A stretch of DNA of 64,000 bases from Halorubrum ruber (GCF_018228765.1 NZ_CP073695.1:1984001-2048000); one strand, 5' to 3'. Counted from the stretch's first letter, positions 52,865 through 61,836 are shown. Made by a program: numbers and translations. The notes: generated from the sequence alone by a model not told the origin.

Positions 52865-54541
52865 ATGAGCGACCTCGGCGCGCTGCCGGTCCAAGCGTAC
52901 CTGACCGCCTGCCTGCTGGCGGGTGTCATCGGGCTCTGGCTCGGCCGGGTCGCGTGGCGCGAGCGCGACGAGCCCGGGGGGATCGAGGTCGCCCTCTACC
53001 TGCTGTGCGGGGGCGGCGTCTCCCTCCTGTACGCGCTCCGCGTCGCCGCGCCCGGCGAGGTCGCGATGACGGTCGCGTTCAACCTGGCGACGCCGCTCAT
53101 GGGGGCGTTACCCGTCCTCTGGATGCTCTTCGCCTTCGCGTTCACCGGGCACGACCGCTGGCGGACGGAGAACCGGATCGTCGCGCTCGCGACCCCCGCG
53201 TTCGTCTGGGTGCTGCTCGCGTGGTCGAGCGGCACCCACGGGCTCGCGCGGCGCTCGGTGGCGCCCGTGGTCGACGGGCCGTTCACCCTGCTCGGCTACG
53301 GGCTCGGCCCCGTCGGGGGCGCGTTCGTCCTCCTCGCGTACGGGCTGTGCATCGCCGGCGTCCTCCTCGTCGTCGACCTCTACGAGCGGACCGGGAACCG
53401 CTACCGGCTCCAGACGTTCGTCGTGCTGCTCGGCACGCTGTTCCCGTTCCTGGCGGGGATCGCGACGTTCGTCGACGTCGGGAGCTACGCGCACCTCTCG
53501 TGGCTCCCGACGGCGTTCGTGATCCACGGCGTGTTCCTCTACGGCACCGTCTTCTGGCTCGGTACCCTCGACGCCGCTGTCGTCGCGCGCGACACCGCCG
53601 TCGAGGTGATGCAAGACCCCGTCATCGTCTCCGGCTCGGACGGCCGCATCCGCGACCTGAACCCCGCCGCCGAGGCGATCCTCCCGCCGGACGCGGTCGG
53701 CTCGTCGCTGTCGGAGGCGTTCCCCCGCCTGGAGGGTGGCGACGAACACCCGATCGCCATCGGCGACCGGCAGTTCGACATCCAGGAGAACCCGATAACC
53801 GACCCGCGCGGGACCGACCGCGGGCACGTGTTCCTGCTGCGCGACGTGACCGCGAGAGAGCGGCGACAGACCGAACTCGAACGCCGGGAGGCCGAACTCG
53901 AACGCCAGAACGAGCGGTTAGAGGAGTTCGCCGGCGTCGTCTCGCACGACCTGCGGAACCCCCTCGCCGCCGCGTCCGCGGCCGTCGAACTGGCCCGCCA
54001 GCGCGGCGACGACCCGGACGGCGCCTTGGAGCGGGCGGCGAACGCCCACCAGCGGATGGACGACATGATCGAGGGCCTCCTCGCGCTGGCGACGGCGGGG
54101 GAGACGGTCGACGACCTCGACCGCGTCTCGCTGGACGCGACGGCCAGGCGGGTCTGGTCGCGGCTGGAGACCGCGGACGCGACGCTGACCGTCGAGGCCG
54201 ACGCGACCGTGCTGGCCGACCGCGACCGCCTCGAACAGCTGCTCTCGAACCTGTTCCGTAACGCGATCGAGCACGCTGGCGAGGATGTCGCCGTCACCGT
54301 CAGCGTCGCGACCGACGGCGACGGGGTCGCGCTCGCGGTGGGCGACGACGGCCCCGGGATCCCGCCCGCTGAGCGCGAGCGCGTCACCGAGCGCGGCGTG
54401 TCGCTCGGCGACGGTACCGGGCTGGGGCTCGCCATCGTCGGCGACATCGTCGAGGCGCACGGGTGGACGCTCTCGGTCGCCGAGTCCGACGCCGGCGGCG
54501 CGGAGTTCGTCATCGAGGGGATGGAGGCGGCGGAGTCGTGA
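52865..54541 (+). CDS. Sensor histidine kinase with 7TM N-terminus and PAS domain
   Basis: A 558-residue membrane kinase. About seven membrane helices occupy residues 8-235 (histidine-kinase 7TM type), a PAS domain follows at about 240-335 (DPVIVSGSDGRIRDLNPAAEAILP), then a charged coiled coil, the H-box FAGVVSHDLRNPLAAASAA with His near residue 362, N box LLSNLFRNAIEHAG, G1 box DDGPGIPP and G2 box GDGTGLGLAIVG. It would phosphorylate an unlinked regulator. The stop overlaps a GTG start of the next gene (GTGA), an unusual coupling for a kinase and a non-regulator protein. Start at the ATG at 52865; longer frames upstream cover the divergent gene. Confidence 0.9.
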   Translation: MSDLGALPVQAYLTACLLAGVIGLWLGRVAWRERDEPGGIEVALYLLCGGGVSLLYALRVAAPGEVAMTVAFNLATPLMGALPVLWMLFAFAFTGHDRWRTENRIVALATPAFVWVLLAWSSGTHGLARRSVAPVVDGPFTLLGYGLGPVGGAFVLLAYGLCIAGVLLVVDLYERTGNRYRLQTFVVLLGTLFPFLAGIATFVDVGSYAHLSWLPTAFVIHGVFLYGTVFWLGTLDAAVVARDTAVEVMQDPVIVSGSDGRIRDLNPAAEAILPPDAVGSSLSEAFPRLEGGDEHPIAIGDRQFDIQENPITDPRGTDRGHVFLLRDVTARERRQTELERREAELERQNERLEEFAGVVSHDLRNPLAAASAAVELARQRGDDPDGALERAANAHQRMDDMIEGLLALATAGETVDDLDRVSLDATARRVWSRLETADATLTVEADATVLADRDRLEQLLSNLFRNAIEHAGEDVAVTVSVATDGDGVALAVGDDGPGIPPAERERVTERGVSLGDGTGLGLAIVGDIVEAHGWTLSVAESDAGGAEFVIEGMEAAES

Positions 54542-55533
54542 CCGACGCAACGGTCTCGCTCCCCGCGGACGTGGTCGAGCGGTACGAGAAGTTCTCGCGG
54601 TTCAACTCCCCGTACCCCGCCCACGACCGCGGCCGCGCGGTCGACCTCTACCCGGGCGACGGCGTCGGGCGCTCGCCGGTCTCCGGGACCGTGCGTGAGG
54701 TCCGCACCGTCGGCTGCCCCGATCGCCCGTACGCGGCCGCCGAGGACCACCTGATCGTCGTCGACCTCGCCGACGAGTGGTGCGCCCGCGCCGGCGCTCC
54801 GCCGGGCACCGTCGCGCGGATCCTCCACGTGATCCCCGAGGTCGACCCCGGCGACCGGGTCGCTGTCGGCGACGCGCTCGGGCCGACGACGCGCTCGGGC
54901 TTCTTCGGCCAGTGGGTCGACGACCACGTCCACCTCGGCTTCCGCCCGCCGGGCGCGAACCCCCTCCGAGCCAGCGGGTCGCTGCCGGTCGCGGCCGACG
55001 TCCCCGTCGAGCCGGTCGCGTGGGACGGGACGGGAGCCGTCGTCGAGCGCGGCCCGACGCACGTCGTTCTCGACGGCCCGCGACGCGCTGCCGGCGCCGA
55101 CCGGTCGTTCGCCGCGCTCGCGAGCGACGAGGGAGTTCCGCTCGACGGCGGGCTGACGCACTACGCGGGCGGCGGGACGTTCGAGGCGGACGAAGGCGCG
55201 CCCACGACGGGGGACGCGGAGGAAGGCGCATCCGCGACGAGGGACGCGGAGGAAGGCGCATCCGCGGCAGACGGGACGACGCTGTCGCTTCTCGGAACCA
55301 AGGTCGGAACGGTCCGAGCGGACGATACGGACGCCGGGGCGCCGCGCGTCGAGTGGGCGGCAGTCGACGTCCGCGCGAACGGCCGGCGCGTCACCGGGCT
55401 GTCGCTGTTCGCCGCGCGCGGCGATCGGTTCGGCGTCAAGGTGGTCTGCCCGGACCGCGAGTTCGAGATCGGCGAGTCGGTGACGCTCGACATCGTCCCG
55501 AGCGACGACCCGATCCGGCTCGGCGTCGGGTGA
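54538..55533 (+). CDS. Unknown protein with an M23-like (LytM) core, coupled to the kinase
   Basis: A 331-residue protein from a GTG start overlapping the kinase stop by 4 bp. It begins VERYEKFSRFNSPYPAHDRGRAVDLYPGDGVGRSPVSGTVREV, and further on has DHVHLGFRPPG. A strand with an Asp after a Gly-rich turn, a repeated V-x-G-TV pattern and an HxH motif near residue 140 are reminiscent of LytM/M23 metallopeptidases, but the HxxxD half-site is not clear, so enzymatic activity is doubtful. The middle (about residues 215-245) has a direct duplication reading ATRDAEEGASA. No signal peptide. Function unknown; coupling suggests a partner or target of the kinase. Confidence 0.6.
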   Translation: MTDATVSLPADVVERYEKFSRFNSPYPAHDRGRAVDLYPGDGVGRSPVSGTVREVRTVGCPDRPYAAAEDHLIVVDLADEWCARAGAPPGTVARILHVIPEVDPGDRVAVGDALGPTTRSGFFGQWVDDHVHLGFRPPGANPLRASGSLPVAADVPVEPVAWDGTGAVVERGPTHVVLDGPRRAAGADRSFAALASDEGVPLDGGLTHYAGGGTFEADEGAPTTGDAEEGASATRDAEEGASAADGTTLSLLGTKVGTVRADDTDAGAPRVEWAAVDVRANGRRVTGLSLFAARGDRFGVKVVCPDREFEIGESVTLDIVPSDDPIRLGVG

Positions 55534-55606
55534 GCGGACGGGAATCGATCGCCGGTTGTCGTGCGTTTCCGGGGAGTACAAGCCGTCCCGGGATATTCCC
55601 CGGAAC

Positions 55607-56104
55607 ATGGACCGCACGGAGATCGCGGCGATGGACCCGCTCCCGGACGGGGCGACGGAGTTCGTCAGGCGGAAGTTAGAGGACGACCACGGCTACCTCT
55701 CGTGGCTGAACACGGAGGTAGAGACGATCGAACGCGGCCGGGTCGTGCTCTCGATACCCTTCGACGACAAGCTGACGAACGCGGACGGCCGGACGATCCA
55801 CGGCGGCGTCGCGGCGACGCTTATCGACACCGCGGGCGGCGTCGCCCAGCGTACGACGTTCGAGGACCCGCTTGACGGCGGCGTCGCGACGGTGAACCTC
55901 AACGCGAACTACCTCCGCCCCGCGAACGGCGACCTCCGCGCGGAGGCCAAGGTGGTGCGGGCCGGGGGATCGATCGGCGTCAGCGAGATGACTGTCACCA
56001 CCACCGGAAACCGGGGCGAGGGAGCCGCGGGAGACGACGAGAGCGACGCCGACCGCTCGGAGGTCGTCGTCGGTCAGGGGTCGTTCCGGCTGTTCCGCGA
56101 GTAG
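55607..56104 (+). CDS. Hotdog-fold thioesterase (PaaI family)
   Basis: A 165-residue enzyme. It begins MDRTEIAAMDPLPDGATEF; the hotdog core has LTNADGRTIHGGVAATLIDTAGGVA with the conserved HGG, and VATVNLNANYLRPANGDLRAEAKVV. An acidic insertion (NRGEGAAGDDESDADRS) precedes the final strand. PaaI-type thioesterases hydrolyse acyl-CoA. It converges with and overlaps the MoeA gene by 31 bp at its 3' end. The start at 55607 is chosen over a 17-codon longer frame. Confidence 0.85.
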   Translation: MDRTEIAAMDPLPDGATEFVRRKLEDDHGYLSWLNTEVETIERGRVVLSIPFDDKLTNADGRTIHGGVAATLIDTAGGVAQRTTFEDPLDGGVATVNLNANYLRPANGDLRAEAKVVRAGGSIGVSEMTVTTTGNRGEGAAGDDESDADRSEVVVGQGSFRLFRE

Positions 56105-58092
56105 CCCGGGAGGTCGGCGAGGATCGCATCGAGGGCCGCACCGTCCGCAGTCGCGTCTGCGTCGTCGTCACCGCCGAGTTCCGCCGCCAGCGCAGCGACC
56201 GGCCCGCGGTCGACGCGGTCCGCGGCGGCGCGCACGACGACCGACTGCTCGCCCAGCGAGACGAACCCGCAGCCCAGCCGCTCGGCCGTCTCGCGGAGGC
56301 CGAGGCCGGCGTCCGCGTCGCTGGCGGCGACGGCGCGGGCCGGGCTCTCGAACGCCTTCGCAGTCCGCTCGTAGCCGTCGATATCCTCGGCGAGTTCGCG
56401 GCGGTCGGCGTCGCGCTCGGCCGCGAGGTCGTCGAGCGCGGCGTCGAGGCTCCGGCGGAGCCCCGAGACGGTCGGCCGGTTCCGGAAGCGGAGGTCGCGG
56501 TCGATCAGGTCCGCGATTCCTTCGATTCCCTCGGGGTTCCCGTCGGGGACGACGAGCCCCCACTCGCGGGTCCAGCCGCCGAGCTCCGCGGCGTCGACGT
56601 CGCGGTCGGTCGGCCCCGCGGTCACGGCCACGTCCGGGACGCCGTCGCGGAGCCGCCGGAGGCCTTCGCGCGAGCCGACCGGGAGGTAACGAGGGTTGTC
56701 GAGCCGGTCGAGCAGGCGGTTGAGCGCGGGGTCGTCCTCGCCGACGCCGAGCAGCGTCGGCGGGCGCACGTCGGGCGAGAACAGGTCGACAGAGACCGTC
56801 TCGCCGACGTCGAGGTACTCGGTGTCGGGGTCGACCGCGACGACGCCGTCCGCCTCGACGAGGCTCGTCGTCGCGCCGGAGCCCTTGTCGACCGGGTAGA
56901 CGAGCGGGCGGTCGTCGCCCGCGTCCCGCGCGTCCGCGCCGAGGTCAAGCAGGCCGACCGGCATCAGCCGCAGCCGCCCCTCGGCGTACCGCTCCTCGAC
57001 GCCCATCCGGCCCTCGACGGTCGCCGTTGCCGGCTCCGGCTGCCCGGCCGCCTCGCGGATCGCGGGCGCGACGAACGTCCGGAAGATCGTGAGCGCGGAC
57101 ACCGGGTAGCCGGGGAGGCCGACGTAGGCGGACTCGCTTCCCCGGGAGTCGTCAGCCTCTTCGGTACGGTCGAGCCGCCCGATCAGCATCGGCTTGCCGG
57201 GCTTGACCGCGACGCCGTGGAGAAGCAGCTCGCCGCGCGCCTCGATCACGCGGTAGATGACGTCGACCGCGCTCGCCGAGGTCGACCCCGAGGAGAGCAC
57301 GAGGTCGCACTCGTCGGCCGCGCGGCGGAGCAGGCGCTCCATCTCGTCGTAGTCGTCGCCGGCGTGCGGGTACAGCACCGGCTCGCCGCCCGCCTCCTCG
57401 ACGCCCGCGGCGATCGTCGTCGAGTTCACGTCGTAGATCTCGCCGCGCGAGGGGTCGAGCTCTTCCCCGGGTCGGACCAGCTCGTCACCGGTCGAGACGA
57501 TGCCGACGCGCGGCCGTCCCCTGACCGGGACCTCGTCGACGCCGAGCGCCGACAGCAGCCCGATCTCGCGGGGCGTGAGCCGCGTGCCCGGACCGAGCGC
57601 GCGGGCGCCGGCCGCGATGTCGGTCCCGGCGGTCATCACGTGGTCGCCCGGGGCGACCGAGGTTCGGACCGCGATCCGGGCGGAACCCTCGTCACCGTCG
57701 CCGCCCCCGCCGACCTCGTCGGTGCGCTCGACCATCACGACCGCGTCCGCGCCGTCGGGCATCACCGCGCCCGTGGAGATCTCGGCGCACGTCCCCGGTT
57801 CGACCGTCACGTCGGGCGCGGCGCCCGCGTGGACCGCGCCGACGAGGTCGAGCTCGGCGGGGTCGGCCTCGTCCGCGCCGAAGGTGTCGCGCGCCCGCAC
57901 CGCGTACCCGTCCATCGAGGCGCGGTCGAAGCCCGGCACGTCGATGTCGGCGTCGACGCGCTCGGCGAGGACGCGCCCGCGGGCCTCGCGCAGCGGGACC
58001 GTCTCCGGCGCCGGAGAGAGGTCGAGCGACGCGATCGCCTCGCGGGCGGCCTCGGGGGTCGCGAGGTCGCGGAACTCCTTGCGGTCGCTCAT
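56074..58092 (-). CDS. moeA: Molybdopterin molybdenumtransferase MoeA with C-terminal PBP-like domain
   Basis: A 672-residue protein. Residues 1-415 are a complete MoeA: VPGFDRASMDGYAVRARDTFG, AEISTGAVMPDGADAVVMVERTDE, VGIVSTGDELV, SSGSTSASAVDVIYRV and VGLPGYPVSALTIFRTFV. The remaining about 230 residues form a periplasmic-binding-protein-like domain (substrate-binding domain of the molybdate/tungstate type), starting near LLGVGEDDPALNRLLDR; fusions of this kind occur in haloarchaea and probably help select Mo versus W. It overlaps the upstream MoeA paralogue by 4 bp (ATGA). Confidence 0.9.
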   Translation of the reverse strand: MSDRKEFRDLATPEAAREAIASLDLSPAPETVPLREARGRVLAERVDADIDVPGFDRASMDGYAVRARDTFGADEADPAELDLVGAVHAGAAPDVTVEPGTCAEISTGAVMPDGADAVVMVERTDEVGGGGDGDEGSARIAVRTSVAPGDHVMTAGTDIAAGARALGPGTRLTPREIGLLSALGVDEVPVRGRPRVGIVSTGDELVRPGEELDPSRGEIYDVNSTTIAAGVEEAGGEPVLYPHAGDDYDEMERLLRRAADECDLVLSSGSTSASAVDVIYRVIEARGELLLHGVAVKPGKPMLIGRLDRTEEADDSRGSESAYVGLPGYPVSALTIFRTFVAPAIREAAGQPEPATATVEGRMGVEERYAEGRLRLMPVGLLDLGADARDAGDDRPLVYPVDKGSGATTSLVEADGVVAVDPDTEYLDVGETVSVDLFSPDVRPPTLLGVGEDDPALNRLLDRLDNPRYLPVGSREGLRRLRDGVPDVAVTAGPTDRDVDAAELGGWTREWGLVVPDGNPEGIEGIADLIDRDLRFRNRPTVSGLRRSLDAALDDLAAERDADRRELAEDIDGYERTAKAFESPARAVAASDADAGLGLRETAERLGCGFVSLGEQSVVVRAAADRVDRGPVAALAAELGGDDDADATADGAALDAILADLPGYSRNSRNDP

Positions 58093-59345
58093 TCGGTCAC
58101 CTCCCACAGCTCCACGTCGACGGTCTCGCCCGCGTCGAGCCCCTCCCGCGGCTCGGGGACGACGACCCAGCCGTCCGCGAGCGCGACGCTCGAGAGGATG
58201 CCGGAGCCGCTTGCGCGCGTCGGCGTCGCGGTCGGGAGGGCGTCGGCGCTCTCGTCGCCGTCTCCGTCGCTTTCGTCCTCAGAGAGCGACACCCGCGCGA
58301 ACGTCCGCACGCCGGGCTCGCTGGCGACCTTCCGTTCGAGCGTCGCGCGGCGCGTCGGGAACGGCTCGGCCTCGGTCCCCCCCGCGCGCTTCAGGGCGGG
58401 CCGGAGGAACTGCGCCGCGTTGACGATACACGCGACCGGGTAGCCGGGTAAGGAGACGATCGGCGTCCCCTCGGCCTGACCGAGACACACCGGGTGACCG
58501 GGCTTCAGCGCGACGCCGTGGACGAGCACCTCGCCGAGGCCGTCGACGACCTCGGGGATCAGGTCGCGCTCGCCGACGGAGGAGCCGCCGGTGGTGACGA
58601 CAACGTCGGCGTCGAGGTCGGCCGCGACCGCCTCGCGGAGCGCGTCCGGGTCGTCGGTGACGACGTCGCGGTAGCGCGCCTCGCCGCCCCAGCGCTCGAC
58701 GAGCCGGGAGACGGTGAGCCCGTTCGTCTCGATCACCTCCCCCGGGCCGGGGTCGGACTCGACCAGCTCCTCGCCGGTCGGGATCACGGCGACCTCGGGC
58801 GGCTCGTGGACGGTCACGCTATCGAGCCCGACCGAGCGCAGGAGGCCGAGGTCGGAGGGGCGCAGGACGTGGCCGGGCTCGTACAGCCGCTGGCCGTCGG
58901 AGACGTCCTCGCCGGCCTCGCCAACGTTCTCGCCGGTCGCGACCGCGTCGAACACCTCCACGTCGTCGCCGACTTCTTCCACCTGTTCGATCATCACGAC
59001 CGCGTCCGCGCCCTCGGGCACCGCGCTCCCGGTGTGAACGCGCTCGGCCTCGCCGGGCGCGACCGCGTCCGATTCGGCGGGCTTGGCCGCGAGGACCGCG
59101 GGCGAGCGGTCGCCCGCACCGAAGGTGTCGCTCGCGCGGACCGCGTACCCGTCCATCGCGGCCCGGTCGTACCCCGGAACCGGCGCGGGCGCATCGATCG
59201 GTTCGGCGACGACACGGCCGTCCGCCGCCTCAACCGGGACCGATTCCGTCCGGTCGAGGGGGGTGACGGCGTCGAGCAGCGTCGCCCTCGCGTCCGCGAC
59301 CCGGGTCCGTCGCTTGAACCCGGACTCGCGTCTGTCGTGGCTCAT
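58089..59345 (-). CDS. moeA: Molybdopterin molybdenumtransferase MoeA (single-domain paralogue)
   Basis: A 418-residue MoeA: VPGYDRAAMDGYAVRASDTFG, RVHTGSAVPEGADAVVMIEQVEE, EVAVIPTGEELVESDPG, VVTTGGSSVGERDLI, VSLPGYPVACIVNAAQ. It lacks the PBP domain of its neighbour. MoeA inserts molybdenum (or tungsten) into adenylated molybdopterin; the tandem pair may split the Mo and W routes, as proposed for archaea with two moeA genes. Start MSHDRRES at 59345; the ORF upstream is a GC-rich shadow. The downstream stop overlaps the next start. Confidence 0.9.
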   Translation of the reverse strand: MSHDRRESGFKRRTRVADARATLLDAVTPLDRTESVPVEAADGRVVAEPIDAPAPVPGYDRAAMDGYAVRASDTFGAGDRSPAVLAAKPAESDAVAPGEAERVHTGSAVPEGADAVVMIEQVEEVGDDVEVFDAVATGENVGEAGEDVSDGQRLYEPGHVLRPSDLGLLRSVGLDSVTVHEPPEVAVIPTGEELVESDPGPGEVIETNGLTVSRLVERWGGEARYRDVVTDDPDALREAVAADLDADVVVTTGGSSVGERDLIPEVVDGLGEVLVHGVALKPGHPVCLGQAEGTPIVSLPGYPVACIVNAAQFLRPALKRAGGTEAEPFPTRRATLERKVASEPGVRTFARVSLSEDESDGDGDESADALPTATPTRASGSGILSSVALADGWVVVPEPREGLDAGETVDVELWEVTE

Positions 59346-59424
59346 GCGATCACATTCGCGGCCGCGGGCAAAAACCCCGTTCTCCGCGCGCGCCGCCAGG
59401 AGGGCCGCCGGCGGCCGCGACCCG

Positions 59425-60351
59425 TCAGGCGAACCAGGAGAGGAGCCGCCGCGTGCGGTGGATCGACTGGAGCGCGGCGACCTTCGCGGCCACCGCACCG
59501 TCCACCGCGGTCCGCTTGGTGGCCCGCGCGCCGCGGGCCGCGCCGGTCCGCGCGTAGTACGCCGAGCGGCGCCCGGCCGCACCGACGTAGTGTTTCGCCG
59601 CCATCCGGATCGGCGCGCGGCGCCCCTCGACGGTCGTCGTGCCGCGGCGGATCGCCGCCAGCACGTCGTCGGCCGTGACCTCGCGGACCGACTCGGCGCC
59701 TTCGACCGTCAGCTCCGTGAACGCCCGGCCGACGTACTGGAGGTGATGCGCGTCGCTCGCGGCGACGCCGGGGTAGCCGTGTTCGGCCGCGAACCGCCGC
59801 GCGCGACGGTTGCGGTACCCGGTGAACAGCCACGCGTTGAACACTTCGATCGCGTCCACCTCGGCGACCGCCGCGGCTGGTCCCGGATCCGGGTCCGGGT
59901 CAGCTTCGACGCCTTCGCCTTCCGGGGCGCCGTCGGCCGCGACGGGTTCGTCCGCGTCCGCGGCCGACCCGGGCGTCGGGATGTTGCGCTGGCGGACGCC
60001 GTGACGCGATCGCTGGAACGGATGGGGGACGATGGCGACCCCGCCGCGGTCGCGGATCCAGCGGACTGTCTCGGCGTACGAGCGCCCGCGGGGCGGCATC
60101 CGGTCGATGCCGATCGCGAGCAGGTGCCCGTGTGCGGTCGACACCTCCACGCCGGGAATGCCGATCAGCCCGTACTCGGAGGCGATCGCCGCGGCGCGTT
60201 TCGACTCCCGGATCACGTCGTGGTCGGTGATGACGACCGCGTCGAGCCCGATCTCGGCCGCGTGTTCGAGTATCAGCTCGACCGGCTCGTGGCCGTCGTA
60301 GCTCCCTTCAGAGTGGACGTGCGGGTCGATACTGACGGTGACGCTGGACAC
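59425..60351 (-). CDS. PHP-domain phosphoesterase
   Basis: A 308-residue protein of the PHP family (TIM-barrel metal phosphoesterase). Metal ligands: DPHVHSEGSYDG at the start, DAVVITDHDVI, GVEVSTAHGHLLAIG, PHPFQRSRHG and GVAASDAHHLQYVG. A low-complexity acidic insertion (around EGVEADPDPDPGPA) interrupts the barrel, as often in haloarchaea. The GTG start at 60351 is chosen because a TATA box lies about 27 bp upstream; the longer frame runs into the dispersed 57 bp repeat. Substrate unknown. Confidence 0.83.
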   Translation of the reverse strand: MSSVTVSIDPHVHSEGSYDGHEPVELILEHAAEIGLDAVVITDHDVIRESKRAAAIASEYGLIGIPGVEVSTAHGHLLAIGIDRMPPRGRSYAETVRWIRDRGGVAIVPHPFQRSRHGVRQRNIPTPGSAADADEPVAADGAPEGEGVEADPDPDPGPAAAVAEVDAIEVFNAWLFTGYRNRRARRFAAEHGYPGVAASDAHHLQYVGRAFTELTVEGAESVREVTADDVLAAIRRGTTTVEGRRAPIRMAAKHYVGAAGRRSAYYARTGAARGARATKRTAVDGAVAAKVAALQSIHRTRRLLSWFA

Positions 60352-60371
60352 GCTCGGACTACGCGGCGGGG

Positions 60372-60382
60372 GATATATAAAT
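60372..60382 (-). promoter_or_regulatory. TATA box of the PHP gene
   Basis: Minus-strand CATTTATATATC is centred about 27 bp upstream of the GTG at 60351. It is one of the strongest boxes in the window. Confidence 0.55.
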
Positions 60383-60435
60383 GGGCGAACGACGGCCGTC
60401 GGACGACTGCCTCGCGTCCATTCGCAAATTGACTC

Positions 60436-60492
60436 GCGGCTGGGGCTTTGGCGGTGGTCGCCGCCGATCCGCCAGCAGCCATTTATAAGCAA
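60436..60492 (+). repeat. Dispersed single copy of the 57 bp repeat unit
   Basis: From GCGGCTGG to TTATAAGCAA this 57 bp stretch matches units of the array at 47473-47757, closest to units 1, 2 and 5 in its first half and 3-4 in GATCCGCCAGCAG. A second copy starts at 60493 (GCGGCTAG) but breaks off. It lies between the PHP promoter and the MaoC-type gene, again upstream of a gene start. Confidence 0.7.
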
Positions 60493-60578
60493 GCGGCTAG
60501 ACCTCAGAGTGCGTCACTACGGGTGGCCACACGGTCGAGAGCGGTACCGATTTCACGTCGCCGGTCGAGCGAGGGTCC

Positions 60579-61064
60579 ATGCCCGGACTGTACTACGAGG
60601 AGTTCGAGGTCGGCGAGACCATCGAGCACGCGAAGCGACGGACGATAAGCGAGGCCGACAACCAGCGCTTCTGCGATATGACGATGAACCAGCAGCCGCT
60701 CCACCTCGACGCCGACTTCGCCGAGGAGACCCAGTTCGGCGAGCGACTGGTGAACGGGCTGTACACGATGTCGCTCGCGGTCGGCATATCCATCCCGGAG
60801 ACGACCGACGGCACCATCGTCGCGAACCTCTCGTACGACGACGTCGAACACCCGAACCCGGTGTTCCACGGGGACACGATCCGCGCGCAATCGACGGTCA
60901 CCGACAAGCGGGAGACGAGCGACGGCGAGCGCGGCGTCGTCACCATGCGCGTGGAGGCGTTCAAGGTCGTCGACGGCGACGACGACATCCTCGTCTGCGA
61001 GCTCGAGCGGACGGTGCTCTCCGAGAAGCGGCCGGAAGACGCCGAGAGCGACGCGGACGACTGA
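60579..61064 (+). CDS. MaoC-like hydratase (R-specific enoyl-CoA hydratase type)
   Basis: A 161-residue hotdog-fold protein: MPGLYYEEFEVGETIEHAKRRTISEADNQRFCDMTMNQQPLHLD holds the MaoC N-terminal motif and the Asp/His catalytic region (NQQPLHLD), and ANLSYDDVEHPNPVFHGDTIRA the second half with the HGDT motif. It hydrates enoyl- or mesaconyl-type CoA esters; the exact acyl chain is not predictable. Acidic C-terminus. Its start codon follows GGGTCC without Shine-Dalgarno. Confidence 0.85.
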   Translation: MPGLYYEEFEVGETIEHAKRRTISEADNQRFCDMTMNQQPLHLDADFAEETQFGERLVNGLYTMSLAVGISIPETTDGTIVANLSYDDVEHPNPVFHGDTIRAQSTVTDKRETSDGERGVVTMRVEAFKVVDGDDDILVCELERTVLSEKRPEDAESDADD

Positions 61065-61082
61065 CGCGCGGTTCCGTCGAGC

Positions 61083-61682
61083 TCAGTCCTCCTCGCCCGC
61101 CAGCAGCAGCCCGAGGTAGGAGGTCCGGACCTGCTCGTCCGCGTCGAGGCCGAGCCGGTCGAGCGCCGCTATCGCCGCCTCGCGCGCCGTGTCGACCTCG
61201 CCCTCTTCCGCGACCTCCCGCTCGATCTCGACGTACTCGTCGAGCCCGGTGACGGCGTCGAGCGTCACCGTGAACCCGTCGTACGACCAGAACTCGCGGC
61301 GCTTCTCGACGGTCGCGGCCGGCTCGAAGCCGAGCCCCGAGAGGACCGCAGCGAGCGCCTCGCCGTCGTCGACGCCCGTCTCGTGTTCGGTCCGCGTCTT
61401 CGAGGCCGCCTCGATGAGCGGGCCTTTATAAGTAACCGTCGCAGACGCGGCGGGTTCGGCGTCCGACGGCGCCTCTCCCTCCGACGACGATCCCCCGTCC
61501 TCCGCCAGCGGCGTCTCGCGCCGGATCCGGAGCGCCTCGTCCGTCTCGGCGAACTCGCGGTGCGGCGCGTCGTAGTAGGTGTCGCGCTGGCGGCGCGCGT
61601 CGACGCGCTCGGCGCCGGCCTCGCGGAGTCGCTCCCGCGTCGCCTCCAGGTCGGCCGGGACCTTGATCTCGACCTCGTACAT
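61083..61682 (-). CDS. CYTH-domain protein (class IV adenylate cyclase / thiamine triphosphatase type)
   Basis: A 199-residue CYTH protein. The ExExK signature is the YEVEIKVP at the start; further conserved charges are in QRDTYYDAPHREFAETDEALRIR, KTRTEHETGV and KRREFWSYDGFTVTLDAVTGLDEYVEIE. CYTH proteins hydrolyse or cyclise triphosphates; the class cyaB is common in archaea without proven cyclase activity. The start MYEVEIK at 61682 is favoured by a TATA-like box at 61705-61714, 27 bp upstream, over an MNAPAAP start at 61709. Confidence 0.83.
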   Translation of the reverse strand: MYEVEIKVPADLEATRERLREAGAERVDARRQRDTYYDAPHREFAETDEALRIRRETPLAEDGGSSSEGEAPSDAEPAASATVTYKGPLIEAASKTRTEHETGVDDGEALAAVLSGLGFEPAATVEKRREFWSYDGFTVTLDAVTGLDEYVEIEREVAEEGEVDTAREAAIAALDRLGLDADEQVRTSYLGLLLAGEED

Positions 61683-61704
61683 GTTCGAGGGTGCGGCCGG
61701 GGCG

Positions 61705-61714
61705 TTCATAAGCG
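61705..61714 (-). promoter_or_regulatory. TATA box of the CYTH gene
   Basis: Minus-strand CGCTTATGAA is centred about 27 bp upstream of the ATG at 61682, which decides the start of the CYTH gene. Confidence 0.5.
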
Positions 61715-61826
61715 ACGCGGGACTCCGCGGGCTCGGCGGCCGGTCGACGGGACCCGCTGGGCGGCCGTGTCGACCGCCGAACCGCCGCTGTCGCCCGTTC
61801 GTCGGCGGCCTTCGGGCCGAACCGTG

Positions 61827-61836
61827 CTTCTTAAGG
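61827..61836 (+). promoter_or_regulatory. TATA box of the FKBP gene
   Basis: GCTTCTTAAG is centred about 27 bp upstream of the ATG at 61859, consistent with leaderless start. Confidence 0.45.
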
